A stretch of DNA of 64,000 nt. It comes from Paratissierella sp033809995 (GTDB taxonomy: Bacteria > Bacillota > Clostridia > Tissierellales > Tissierellaceae). Shown here one piece after another: positions 50,607 to 59,340 of the stretch. The stretch is from positions 39,155 to 103,154 of the forward strand of contig JAPXKQ010000002.1 of NCBI GenBank assembly GCA_033809995.1, in the 5' to 3' direction. Position 1 is the first letter of the stretch. Each line of letters begins with the position of its first letter. Below the pieces are notes generated by a model. The model did no database searches and was not told where the DNA came from. It saw only the letters and a list, made by a program, of their open reading frames with translations. The position numbers and the translations under genes are program-made.

Positions 50607-51331
50607 TATCTTGTTATAGTAGTAGTATTTGGTGTAATTCTTCTAATTAAATCTTCAATTTCAGTAGTGAAGTTTTGCATTGTATTACCACTGGTAACTC
50701 CACTAGATAAGTTTTGTATTCGTGTAAATAGACTAGGATCGGTAGTTATTGAAACCTGTGTTATATTTCTATTAGTGTCTCTAACCATAGTTTCGATTCG
50801 TTGCCTTAAAGCTGAACCTAGAGCTTGATTATTTCTTAGCTTTAAGCCTACAACTGCTTTATTGTTAGCTATGGCACAAGATGCACTAGTAACTTCTGGT
50901 AATGTAGCTATTCTTCTAGCTAAGTCATTTGCATTAGTACCAACATTACCTAAACTAGTTGATAGATTATTGTTGGTAATTCCAGTATTATTAAATCTGT
51001 TGTTGTTCAAACCATCATTTAATCCGGTATTCAACCCGGTATTTAACCCTGTATTTAATCCTGTATTAAATCCAAATCCATCAAAACCGTTGTTCCAACC
51101 GTCATTTAACCCAAAGGTGTTATTTCTGTTGAGCATTGTACTTTGCCCTGTTAGATTTCGGTTTCCAACAGTGTTGTCTGGCCATCCGCCATTTCCTGAT
51201 GGGGTATTCATACCTATCCTAGTTTGGGTACCAAGTCTTGTGTTATATCCAGTATTTGTTGGTTTACATCCTGCAACTGCCACAAGGATAATCAAACTTA
51301 AAGCTATTAATGTTATTTTTTTTGTTTTCAA
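50606..51331 (-). CDS. YhcN/YlaJ family sporulation lipoprotein
   Basis: 241 residues from a TTG at 51331 with AGGAGGTG at proper distance; a GTG three codons upstream overlaps the SD. Signal peptide with lipobox VAVAGC (Cys at about residue 22). The middle is low-complexity Asn/Gly with four GLNT-type tetrapeptides. The C-terminal ~110 residues are the YhcN/YlaJ domain (ARRIATLPEVTSASCAIANNKAVVGLKL, TDPSLFTRIQNLSSGV, EIEDLIRRITP). Family members are forespore inner-membrane lipoproteins affecting germination or outgrowth. It is convergent with sigK. Confidence 0.88.
   Translation of the reverse strand: MKTKKITLIALSLIILVAVAGCKPTNTGYNTRLGTQTRIGMNTPSGNGGWPDNTVGNRNLTGQSTMLNRNNTFGLNDGWNNGFDGFGFNTGLNTGLNTGLNTGLNDGLNNNRFNNTGITNNNLSTSLGNVGTNANDLARRIATLPEVTSASCAIANNKAVVGLKLRNNQALGSALRQRIETMVRDTNRNITQVSITTDPSLFTRIQNLSSGVTSGNTMQNFTTEIEDLIRRITPNTTTITR
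51018..51065. repeat. Four-copy 12-nt tandem repeat inside the YhcN-type gene
   Basis: Units TTTAATCCGGTA, TTCAACCCGGTA, TTTAACCCTGTA and TTTAATCCTGTA on the + strand encode the GLNT tetrapeptides on the minus strand. Unit divergence is at degenerate positions, so the peptide repeat is preserved. Confidence 0.85.
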
Positions 51332-51628
51332 ATATTCCACCTCCTATTGATAGTCTTACACTTAAAATTTTTTTTATTAAGGCTAAGTTTTTGTTCTTTT
51401 GTATAAACTATCCATTTGATATCATAATAAACATAATCATAAATGATAATGTATTTTTTTAAATTAATAATGAATCAAAAATTTAGATATAGTTGAATTT
51501 TTTGTCGAATAAGGATATAATTTCATTTATGAATTAAGAGAATATACATAGATAATCATTTTATATTACTATACTAATTTAAAAATATTTGTAAAATATT
51601 TAATTAATAGAAGGAATTTCTGGTTCAA
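51332..51628 (+). other. AT-rich divergent intergenic region with pilB promoter and Spo0A-like boxes
   Basis: 297 bp without a gene. A sigma-A-type promoter TTGAAT (51493-51498), 17 nt, TATAAT (51516-51521) faces pilB. Between its boxes is TTTGTCGAA (51501-51509), containing the Spo0A-box core TGTCGAA. A second exact TGTCGAA overlaps the pilB start at 51630-51636. Nothing else recognisable; the upstream part holds the YhcN-type gene's promoter region without a clear consensus. Confidence 0.5.
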
Positions 51629-53359
51629 ATGTCGAATAAATATCACATTAGAAATAAAAGGATGAAAAATATGGATGACGTTAATAAATCAAATCTAAAA
51701 ATAGGTGAACTTTTATTATATGCAGGAAAGATAACATCTAAACAATTAAATGAAGCCTTAGAAATTCAAAAAAATACAAAAAATAAAATAGGCGAAATAA
51801 TTGTTCAAAAAGGTTGGTTGTCCTCTGATGATATTGTACAAGCTTTAGAATTTCAACTAGGCTTTCCAAGGGTAGATTTAAATAAATACGAAATAAATCA
51901 AAGCATAGTTACCTTAATTCCCGAATCTATAGTTAGAAAATATAACTTAATAGCTATAGATAAAAGGGATAATAAATTGATAATAGCTATGGTAGACCCG
52001 TTAAATTTTGTTGCTATAGACGATGTAAAACTTTTTACAAAGATGGATTTAGAATTAGTTATGGCAACCAAAGAAGAAATAAATAGGGTTATAGATAGAT
52101 ATTATAGTGGAGAAAGTACAAAAAAAGTTTTAGAGGAATTTACCGATACCATCTTTACAGACAATGATGATATGGAAAGTGAAGAGGTAACAGAAGTCGC
52201 TGCTGCACCTATTGTGAGATTATTAAATTCAATTATAGAACAAGCTATTAATACTAGAGCATCTGATATTCATATTGAACCATATCAAGATGAGATAAGA
52301 GTTAGATTTCGTATTGACGGTGATTTAAGGGAGATAATGTCACTACCTAGATCTAATCTATCTGCTATAGTTACTAGAATAAAGATTATTGGGAAAATGA
52401 ATATAGCTGAAAAAAGGGTCCCACAAGATGGTAGAATTGAAACTAAAATTGGTGATAAAGAGATTGATATGAGAATCTCATCATTGCCAACTGTATACGG
52501 TGAAAAGATAGTAATAAGGCTTTTAGATAAATCTAGTTTTAATTTTACTAAAGAAGGATTAGGTTTCAGTAAAAGAAATTTGGAAATATTTGATCAAATT
52601 TTATCACAACCATATGGAATGATTTTAGTTACTGGGCCAACAGGAAGTGGTAAAACAACGACTCTTTATACAGTTTTAAAAGAATTAAACGTAATTGAAA
52701 AAAATGTTATCACTGTAGAAGATCCAGTTGAGTACAAGCTTCATGGTATTAATCAAGTAATAGTCAATCCTAAAACAGGTCTAACATTTGCTACGGGATT
52801 AAGGTCTATTTTGCGACAAGACCCTGATACTATAATGATTGGTGAGATAAGAGATAGCGAGACCGCTGAAATAGCCATTAGGGCTGCAATTACTGGACAT
52901 CTAGTGTTGTCAACTCTTCACACAAATGATAGTCCTTCCACCATAGCTAGATTAGTAGATATGGGGATTGAGCCATATTTAGTATCCTCTGCAGTTGTAG
53001 GGATAGTATCACAAAGACTGGTAAAAGTCCTTTGTGATAAGTGCAAACAACCTTATGAAATTGATTATACAGAAAAGAAAATGTTAGGAATACCAGTGGA
53101 CAGGAATATAGAACTATATAAGCCTATTGGATGCAACTCCTGTAACCAAGGTTTCAAAGGTAGGTCTGCTGTACATGAAATTATGCCTATTAATGAACAT
53201 ATTAGAAGGTTAATAGATTCAAATTCGACAACTGATGTAATTAGAGAAGCAGCAATAGAAGATGGAATGACTACATTATTTCAGTCAGCGTTGGATTTAG
53301 CATTACAGGGTAAAACAACCTTTTCAGAAGTAATGAGGGTTGGATTTACATTAGGATAG
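51629..53359 (+). CDS. pilB: PilB/GspE-type pilus assembly ATPase
   Basis: 576 residues. The N-terminal MshEN domain (IGELLLYAGKITSKQLNEALEIQ; IGEIIVQKGWLSSDDIVQALEFQLGFP), which in relatives can bind c-di-GMP, precedes the ATPase: Walker A GPTGSGKTTT, Asp box TVEDPVEYKLHGINQ, Walker B LRQDPDTIMIGEIRD, His box TGHLVLSTLHTND, and a four-Cys zinc site (CDKCKQPY ... CNSCNQGF). It powers pilus extension at the cytoplasmic membrane. The start is uncertain: ATGs at 51629, 51662 and 51671; the last has the nearest AAAAGG. It heads a 12-kb pilus operon. Confidence 0.95.
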   Translation: MSNKYHIRNKRMKNMDDVNKSNLKIGELLLYAGKITSKQLNEALEIQKNTKNKIGEIIVQKGWLSSDDIVQALEFQLGFPRVDLNKYEINQSIVTLIPESIVRKYNLIAIDKRDNKLIIAMVDPLNFVAIDDVKLFTKMDLELVMATKEEINRVIDRYYSGESTKKVLEEFTDTIFTDNDDMESEEVTEVAAAPIVRLLNSIIEQAINTRASDIHIEPYQDEIRVRFRIDGDLREIMSLPRSNLSAIVTRIKIIGKMNIAEKRVPQDGRIETKIGDKEIDMRISSLPTVYGEKIVIRLLDKSSFNFTKEGLGFSKRNLEIFDQILSQPYGMILVTGPTGSGKTTTLYTVLKELNVIEKNVITVEDPVEYKLHGINQVIVNPKTGLTFATGLRSILRQDPDTIMIGEIRDSETAEIAIRAAITGHLVLSTLHTNDSPSTIARLVDMGIEPYLVSSAVVGIVSQRLVKVLCDKCKQPYEIDYTEKKMLGIPVDRNIELYKPIGCNSCNQGFKGRSAVHEIMPINEHIRRLIDSNSTTDVIREAAIEDGMTTLFQSALDLALQGKTTFSEVMRVGFTLG

Positions 53360-53368
53360 GAGGATTAT

Positions 53369-54421
53369 ATGAATTTACTTGAAATAGTAAACTTGGGAAC
53401 AGAGAAAAAAGCTTCTGATATTCACTTAACTGTTGGTATACCACCTACTTATAGGATATTTGGAGAACTTGTTAAACTAGATGATAAACCTTTAACACCA
53501 AATGATACAAAAGCTTTAACATTGGAAGCATTAAATGAAAAACAGTTTAAGATATTAGAAGAAAAGGGAGAGTTGGATTTTTCATATTCAAGCCCAGGCA
53601 TAGGTAGGTATAGGGTAAATGCATATAAGCAAAGAGGCAGTTATGGATTGGCTCTTAGAATTATACCAAGGGATATACCAACTATGGAAGAATTAGGATT
53701 ACCAAAGGTAGTAAGTGAGTTGGCAAGATTGCCAAGAGGCTTAATTCTAGTAACTGGACCCACTGGTAGTGGAAAGTCCACAACTTTAGCATCTGTAATC
53801 AACCAGATAAATCAAGAAAGAAATTGTCATATATTAACATTAGAGGATCCCTTGGAGTATCTACATAGGCACAACAAGGCTATAGTAAATCAAAGGGAGA
53901 TAGGTAGTGATACACAGAGTTTTGCAAATGCATTGCGTGGGGCGTTGAGGCAAGATCCAGATGTAATACTTGTTGGAGAAATGAGGGATTTAGAAACCAT
54001 AAGCATTGCCTTAACTGCCGCTGAAACAGGTCATTTGGTGTTATCCACTCTACATACATTAGGAGCTGCAAAGACAATAGATAGGATTATAGATGTATTT
54101 CCATCTCACCAACAACAACAGGTAAGGATTCAACTATCCTCTGTAATTCAAGGAGTAATATCTCAACAACTTGTACAAAAGTCTGATGGACATGGAAGAG
54201 TAGCTGCATTTGAAGTTATGATAGCCACTCCTGCCATAAGAAATCTTATTAGAGAGGACAAGATACATCAAATTGATACAGTAATTCAAACAGGTGCTAA
54301 ATACAATATGCAGACAATGGATAGTTCCTTGATACAACTTTATATAAAAGGGCTAATAAAAAAAGAAGTTGCCCTAATGCAAGCTATAAATCAGGAAGAA
54401 ATGAAAAAATATATAATGTAG
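53369..54421 (+). CDS. pilT: PilT twitching motility retraction ATPase
   Basis: 350 residues, the usual PilT length. ASDIHLTVGIPPTYRIFGELVKL at the N-terminus (PAS-like domain), Walker A GPTGSGKSTT, LTLEDPLEYLHRH, Walker B LRQDPDVILVGEMRD, and the PilT-specific TGHLVLSTLHTLGAAKTIDRIIDVFP and AFEVMIATPAIRNLIREDKIHQI. It depolymerises the pilus, so retractile pili and twitching or uptake are possible. Located 10 bp after pilB. Confidence 0.96.
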   Translation: MNLLEIVNLGTEKKASDIHLTVGIPPTYRIFGELVKLDDKPLTPNDTKALTLEALNEKQFKILEEKGELDFSYSSPGIGRYRVNAYKQRGSYGLALRIIPRDIPTMEELGLPKVVSELARLPRGLILVTGPTGSGKSTTLASVINQINQERNCHILTLEDPLEYLHRHNKAIVNQREIGSDTQSFANALRGALRQDPDVILVGEMRDLETISIALTAAETGHLVLSTLHTLGAAKTIDRIIDVFPSHQQQQVRIQLSSVIQGVISQQLVQKSDGHGRVAAFEVMIATPAIRNLIREDKIHQIDTVIQTGAKYNMQTMDSSLIQLYIKGLIKKEVALMQAINQEEMKKYIM

Positions 54422-54431
54422 AGGGATTATT

Positions 54432-55631
54432 ATGGTATACAGATATAAGGCCGTAACACAATCAGGGCAAATCGTTGAAGGTTTCTATGAGGCTAATAGT
54501 GAATCTGATGTATTGTCAATGATAAAGGGAAAGGATTATATGCCTATATCAGTAGAGAAAGATATTGAAGCAGATGCACAAGTTCAGCTATTTAAGCCAA
54601 AAGTTAAGAAAAAGGATCTGGCAGTATTTTGCAGGCAATTCTACACCATGATAGATGCAGGATTAGGTATTGTAAAATGCTTGGATATATTGGCAATTCA
54701 AACAGAAAATAAAACCTTAAGAAAGGCGATTATATCCATTAATGAAGATGTACAAAAAGGTTTCATATTATCTGAAGCCATGAAAAAGCATAAAAAGATA
54801 TTTCCAACAATTCTAACAAGTATGGTAGAAGCCGGTGAAGTAAGTGGAAATCTTGATACTATAATGGAGAGAATGGCAATACATTTTGAAAAAGAAAATA
54901 GATTGGAAAATAAAATAAAATCATCACTTATCTATCCAGCAGCACTAATTGTAGTATCAATTGCAGTAGTGATTTTTATGCTAGTAGCTGTCTTACCAAC
55001 ATTTGTTGGTATGTTTGAAGGCAGTGATGCACCTTTACCAGGAGCTACACAGTTTTTAATAAATCTAAGTGACTCATTAAAAACCCATTGGTATATATAT
55101 GGTGGAGTTTTAGTAGCGTTAGTCTCAGGTATTACTCTTTTCAAACAGAGTGATGATGGTAGAAGATTTTTTGACAATTTAAAAATAAAATTACCTTTTA
55201 TTAAGATTACAACATCAAAGATTATTACATCTAGATTTACAAGAACACTATCAACCTTAATGTCATCAGGTATACCTCTTATAAAATCCATGGAGGTAGT
55301 AGGCAAGGTTGTAAACAATGTAGTTGTTGAAGAAAGTATAAATGAAGGTATAGACAATATTAGAAAAGGCATACCACTTTCCAGAACCATAAAGGATGTG
55401 GGAATCTTCCCACCCATGGTAGATTCAATGATAAAAATTGGAGAAGAATCAGGTTCACTTGATGAAATCTTGTTTAAAACAGCAGATTTTTATGATGATG
55501 AAGTTGAGACAAGCCTTCAACGAATGACAACTCTTATTGAGCCAATACTTATAGTTGGTATGGCTGTAGTCATAGGATTCATAGTCATAGCAATGGCATT
55601 GCCGATGTTTGATGTGGTCAATACGATTTAG
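54432..55631 (+). CDS. pilC: PilC inner-membrane platform protein
   Basis: 399 residues with two T2SSF/GspF domains (LAVFCRQFYTMIDAGLGIVKCLDIL at about 60-180; SRFTRTLSTLMSSGIPLIKSMEVV at about 265-385) and three transmembrane helices (about 167-192, 217-235, 372-395). It couples the PilB/PilT motors to pilin polymerisation. It follows pilT by 10 bp. A 190-bp repeat block separates it from the pilin gene, which may allow extra pilin transcription. Confidence 0.95.
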   Translation: MVYRYKAVTQSGQIVEGFYEANSESDVLSMIKGKDYMPISVEKDIEADAQVQLFKPKVKKKDLAVFCRQFYTMIDAGLGIVKCLDILAIQTENKTLRKAIISINEDVQKGFILSEAMKKHKKIFPTILTSMVEAGEVSGNLDTIMERMAIHFEKENRLENKIKSSLIYPAALIVVSIAVVIFMLVAVLPTFVGMFEGSDAPLPGATQFLINLSDSLKTHWYIYGGVLVALVSGITLFKQSDDGRRFFDNLKIKLPFIKITTSKIITSRFTRTLSTLMSSGIPLIKSMEVVGKVVNNVVVEESINEGIDNIRKGIPLSRTIKDVGIFPPMVDSMIKIGEESGSLDEILFKTADFYDDEVETSLQRMTTLIEPILIVGMAVVIGFIVIAMALPMFDVVNTI

Positions 55632-55639
55632 AAGAAAAA

Positions 55640-55832
55640 TTCACAATTCACGATTCACAATGCACAATTGATAATGAAAAACACCGAAGGTGTCATTCCG
55701 ACTGAAATGGAGGAATCTCCTCTTTTAAGATCTAAATTCACCAAAGCTGTCATCCTGAGACGGACAGTATAATCACTGCTTTCGAAGGATCTCCTCTTTA
55801 ATTGTGAATTGTGAACTGTGCATTGTGAATTG
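55640..55832. repeat. 193-bp composite intergenic repeat between pilC and the pilin gene
   Basis: Left end TTCACAATTCACGATTCACA and right end TTGTGCATTGTGAATTG-type words (55800-55832) are inverted copies. The interior has ACACCGAAGGTGTCAT (55681-55696), also at 10845, then GGAGGAATCTCCTC and TGTCATCCTGAGACGG ... TCGAAGGATCTCC (55748-55793), related to the element at 10854-10936. No ORF or promoter for the pilin is evident in it. Confidence 0.75.
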
Positions 55833-55901
55833 ACTCTGGCATTAATAAACTTTATATAATGCAAACCAAGCAAAAAAACAAAAACAAGGGGGAAAAATAA
55901 A

Positions 55902-56324
55902 ATGTTAAAGTGGATTAACAAAAAAAGAAATCGAAAAGGTTTCACACTTATTGAACTAGTAGTAGTTATAGCAATATTAGGGATTTTGGCGGCATTGGCT
56001 ATACCTAGATTGACTGGAGCACAAGATACTGCTCGAAATAACTCACACGAAGCTAACTTAAATACTTTAAGAAGTGCTGCTAATATTGCACTAGCAGAAA
56101 ATGGGAATCCAGGAGCAGAAGTAGCTTGGATTGGCACATTAGTAGAAGATGGTCCGGACACTGTAGAAACAACAGGAACAGGTAATTCAGGAGCTGATAA
56201 AACGACATTTGATTCAACAAAATATATAGATAAATGGCCTGAGAGCCCTTGGAAAAATGGTCCTGCTTATAAAGTCACAATATCTACCGCGGGTGTTGTA
56301 GATGTTACTGGTGGTAAGAATTAA
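55902..56324 (+). CDS. pilA: Type IV major pilin (prepilin)
   Basis: 140 residues. A short positively charged leader (KWINKKRNRKG) ends at the prepilin peptidase site G|F, giving FTLIELVVVIAILGILAALA with the Glu at +5 of the mature protein. The hydrophobic stalk helix is followed by a small globular domain (SHEANLNTLRSAANIALAEN ... WPESPWKNGPAYKVTI). AAGGGGGAAAA upstream. Its size and place directly before pilD suggest the major subunit. Confidence 0.92.
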   Translation: MLKWINKKRNRKGFTLIELVVVIAILGILAALAIPRLTGAQDTARNNSHEANLNTLRSAANIALAENGNPGAEVAWIGTLVEDGPDTVETTGTGNSGADKTTFDSTKYIDKWPESPWKNGPAYKVTISTAGVVDVTGGKN

Positions 56325-56353
56325 TCTTAATTAAATAAAGGAGGACCATCCAA

Positions 56354-57112
56354 ATGACCACACTAATCTTCATATATGGACTAATTATAGGTTCCTTCTT
56401 AAATGTATGTATATATAGGATACCAAGGGAGGAAAGCATAGTCTTTCCTTCCTCTCACTGTCCTATATGCAATACTACTTTGAAATGGTACGATAATATA
56501 CCGTTATTTTCGTACATATTACTCAAAGGTAAATGCAGATATTGCAGTACAAAAATTAATATACAATATCCAATAGTAGAAACATTAAATGCAATTATAT
56601 ATCTTATTTTATTTTACTATTTTAAACTTTCTTTAGATTTTATTTATTTATCACTTATTTCTTCAGTTTTAATAGTTATTACATTCATAGATTTAAAAGA
56701 GATGATAATACCAGATGTTCTAGTAATTATTTTATTAATTTTATCTGTTTTATATAAGATATTAAACTATTATTTATACAATGTACCTCCTCAAATTCTA
56801 AATAGCCTTGGTGGGTTATTAATAGCTGGAGGGCTATTTTTAGCTATAGTTATTTTATCTAAAGGTGGCATGGGTGGAGGAGATGTAACTCTTATATCTG
56901 CTTTAGGATTTATTTTGGGTATTAAATATATTTTGTTAAATATATTTTTATCTTTTATTTTAGGTGCTATTATATCTATTATTTTATTAATTACGAAAAT
57001 TAAGGATAGAAAGGATCCTATTCCTTTTGGACCTTTTATTATATTAGGTTTTTATATTACTGTTTTATTTGGTGAAAGAATTATGAACTTTTATTTTACT
57101 TTGATTACATAA
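56354..57112 (+). CDS. pilD: Prepilin peptidase / N-methyltransferase PilD
   Basis: 252 residues, polytopic aspartic protease. The cytoplasmic methyltransferase part has two CxxC pairs (CPICNTTLKWYDNIPLFSYILLKGKCRYC) and the family motif RIPREESIVFPSSHCP. The two catalytic Asp are in ITFIDLKEMIIPD and GMGGGDVTLISALG. It cleaves the leader of all the prepilins encoded around it and methylates the new N-terminus. GGAGG precedes the ATG. Confidence 0.95.
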   Translation: MTTLIFIYGLIIGSFLNVCIYRIPREESIVFPSSHCPICNTTLKWYDNIPLFSYILLKGKCRYCSTKINIQYPIVETLNAIIYLILFYYFKLSLDFIYLSLISSVLIVITFIDLKEMIIPDVLVIILLILSVLYKILNYYLYNVPPQILNSLGGLLIAGGLFLAIVILSKGGMGGGDVTLISALGFILGIKYILLNIFLSFILGAIISIILLITKIKDRKDPIPFGPFIILGFYITVLFGERIMNFYFTLIT

Positions 57113-57162
57113 TCAAATTTATAATTCAATTGCGAACTCTTAATTGAATAAGGGGAAATATT

Positions 57163-57642
57163 ATGAAAAAAATATGGTATTTTAAAAAAAGAACAGGTTC
57201 AGCACTTATTTGGATGCTTTTATCATTCACTGTATTGATGATACTTATGGGTTCTATAGTATATATAGTAAGGCAAGATATTTATGAAACTGTAAAACAA
57301 GAGGAAAGACTACAGACTTATTATATTGCATATGCAGGTATAGATTTAACATACGCTGCACTAATGGATCCTGAAAATAACCCAAAAAAATTTGAAACTG
57401 CTATAACAAAATTAAAGACTAATTCAAATAAACCTCTGACAGATACAATTACCATAGAGGTTGGGCGAAAAATAAGAGGTACAGCAGAAGTTTCAATTAA
57501 GAGGGTAAAAAAAGACGAAAAAGACTGGATACAGATTACTTCAATAGGGAAATTAGTTGATAAGGAGACAAAGGTTTCATCTACAATGCGAATAAATGAA
57601 GCAAATCCAAATCAAATTGTTAGAGAAAAATTCGAGAAATAA
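57163..57642 (+). CDS. PilX-like minor pilin / pilus assembly protein
   Basis: 159 residues. The N-terminus KKRTGSALIWMLLSFTVLMILMGSIVYIV is a single hydrophobic helix of prepilin or PilX type but lacks the canonical FTLIE (no Glu at +5 is evident). The segment QTYYIAYAGIDLTYAALMDP is typical of PilX/GspK-like proteins. The rest is a small beta-rich domain (TITIEVGRKIRGTAEVSIKRV). Probably a minor pilin starting the tip complex with the two large pilins downstream. Specific role inferred from position. Confidence 0.7.
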   Translation: MKKIWYFKKRTGSALIWMLLSFTVLMILMGSIVYIVRQDIYETVKQEERLQTYYIAYAGIDLTYAALMDPENNPKKFETAITKLKTNSNKPLTDTITIEVGRKIRGTAEVSIKRVKKDEKDWIQITSIGKLVDKETKVSSTMRINEANPNQIVREKFEK

Positions 57643-57657
57643 TAAGAGGTGTAAAAT

Positions 57658-59328
57658 ATGATTTCTAAACGCACCTATGGCTTTACCTTAATAGAGCTAA
57701 TCTTAGCTATAAGTCTAATTAGTATTGTTATTTTAATTAGTACAAATCTCATTATTTTTGGAACAAAGGCACATAAACTTACCTTCAAAGAATATTCGAT
57801 GCAATCTGATATAAGAAAGGCCACAGAAAAGACCAATGACATTGTAAGATATTCTAAAGCTATATTTGCAGTTCCAAAATCTTTTGTGGAATCTGTGGAT
57901 ATAATGGATCCAGGCTGGAATTATTTTATGGTATCACCAGATGGTAAGAGAATAGTAATAATGGAATATGATAAACTTTCAGATAAACATATTGAAAAGG
58001 TAATAGTCGAAGAATCAGAAGGAATCTCATACTATGTACAATTTGAGAAAGATAATGATGCTAGAAGCGATAGTGTTTTAAAGTATAGAATTTATGCTTA
58101 CAATACTGATAATACTAATCAAAAAACAAATGAAAAATTGATATTTGAATCCACTGTTGAAACTAACAATGCTATCCAAGTAGCTGATAAAGGTTCTGTT
58201 TCCTCTCCCTCTATTGCATTGGCTTTTAGAGGTGATGGTCAAACTTCAGGTAAGGGAAAAAACCAAATAGCATATATAACCATTATTGTAGACGTATCAG
58301 GAAGTATGAATGATTCTCCTAATGGTCAAAAACCACCCAAGAATCAACGGGAGCATACTAATGCAAGAATAAAAAATGTTAGAGAAGCTTTGGTTGGAAC
58401 TAGTAGAAATCGTGAAAATGGCATAATACAAAAATTTGCTAATGAAGAAAATATTTTTTTATCACTGGTAACTTTCTCAACATCTGGAAATTATCCTGTA
58501 CCCACTGCAAATGATTATCCAAATTCTACTTATCCAATATATGAAGTTTACAATAATTCTACTAAAAATACCTTAATTAATGAAGTTGATAAATTGAAAG
58601 CATCTGGTGGAACTAATACTGGTGATGGTTTGAGGCAGGCATATTATCTTCATGAGGATTTTAGAACAAGGATGAATGAAATGGGTACGCCAATAAAAGA
58701 AAAGGACCAAGTCCATCATTATATGATTCTATTAGTTGATGGTGAAACTACATATCAAGTAAATACTGGTACGTGGAATGATAATGGGAGTTATAGAGAT
58801 ACAAGGAGAACTGAAAGAATAAATGGTATCACACATAATAGATACGATTGGGCAACAAATTGGAGATTTACTCCAAATTCATCAAGTTTCTATTTGGATA
58901 GAGGCAATATAAATGTTATCCAAAACAATCCTGATGATGAGCCATTAAATTTTTCACATACAGAATCAAGAAATAATTGGTTTAGGACAGATTATTATGT
59001 TTATTATGGGGAAAAAAATAGTCCAGTAGATAGTTATTCAATTATAGGAAATGGTAGTACGATAATTAACAATAGTGGATATGTTAAAGCTGTTGGAAAT
59101 AAGATTAAGGCATTTGATTCGGGGACCGGAATCAAAAGTTACCTTATAGGGTATGCTAGCGGCCTTACAAAAGAAATTAATTATCTAGGAGACTGTATCG
59201 GAACTGATACTAATTTACGTTACAAATACGATGACCCGAATTTTAACCTAGATGAAATTTTTAAAAATATTGCTACTGATATAATGGCTGACTTTTGGTT
59301 AGCTACTGGTCCTCAAATAATGAAATAG
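57658..59328 (+). CDS. Minor pilin with C-terminal von Willebrand factor A domain
   Basis: 556 residues. A class III-like leader MISKRTYG is followed by FTLIELILAISLISIVILIS (Glu at +5), so PilD processing is expected. Residues ~35-195 are a pilin-like beta region. Residues ~200-556 are a VWA domain: IAYITIIVDVSGSMNDS supplies the MIDAS DxSxS, SGGTNTGDGLRQ the Thr, and YMILLVDGETTYQ the Asp. A ~120-residue insertion rich in Asn/Tyr/Ser follows the last. It fits an adhesive tip subunit, comparable in idea to PilY1/PilC adhesins, though fused to its own pilin stem. Confidence 0.85.
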   Translation: MISKRTYGFTLIELILAISLISIVILISTNLIIFGTKAHKLTFKEYSMQSDIRKATEKTNDIVRYSKAIFAVPKSFVESVDIMDPGWNYFMVSPDGKRIVIMEYDKLSDKHIEKVIVEESEGISYYVQFEKDNDARSDSVLKYRIYAYNTDNTNQKTNEKLIFESTVETNNAIQVADKGSVSSPSIALAFRGDGQTSGKGKNQIAYITIIVDVSGSMNDSPNGQKPPKNQREHTNARIKNVREALVGTSRNRENGIIQKFANEENIFLSLVTFSTSGNYPVPTANDYPNSTYPIYEVYNNSTKNTLINEVDKLKASGGTNTGDGLRQAYYLHEDFRTRMNEMGTPIKEKDQVHHYMILLVDGETTYQVNTGTWNDNGSYRDTRRTERINGITHNRYDWATNWRFTPNSSSFYLDRGNINVIQNNPDDEPLNFSHTESRNNWFRTDYYVYYGEKNSPVDSYSIIGNGSTIINNSGYVKAVGNKIKAFDSGTGIKSYLIGYASGLTKEINYLGDCIGTDTNLRYKYDDPNFNLDEIFKNIATDIMADFWLATGPQIMK

Positions 59329-59340
59329 TAGGTGGTCTAT

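Noticed and set aside
50862..51350. Long open frame opposite the YhcN-type lipoprotein gene
   Set aside because: It is the mirror of the Asn/Gly repeat coding region, low-complexity Pro/Val/Phe, with no SD; the minus-strand gene has a lipobox and a family domain.
55655..56161. 168-codon minus-strand frame over the repeat block and pilin gene
   Set aside because: Runs through repeat DNA and antisense to a canonical prepilin N-terminus.
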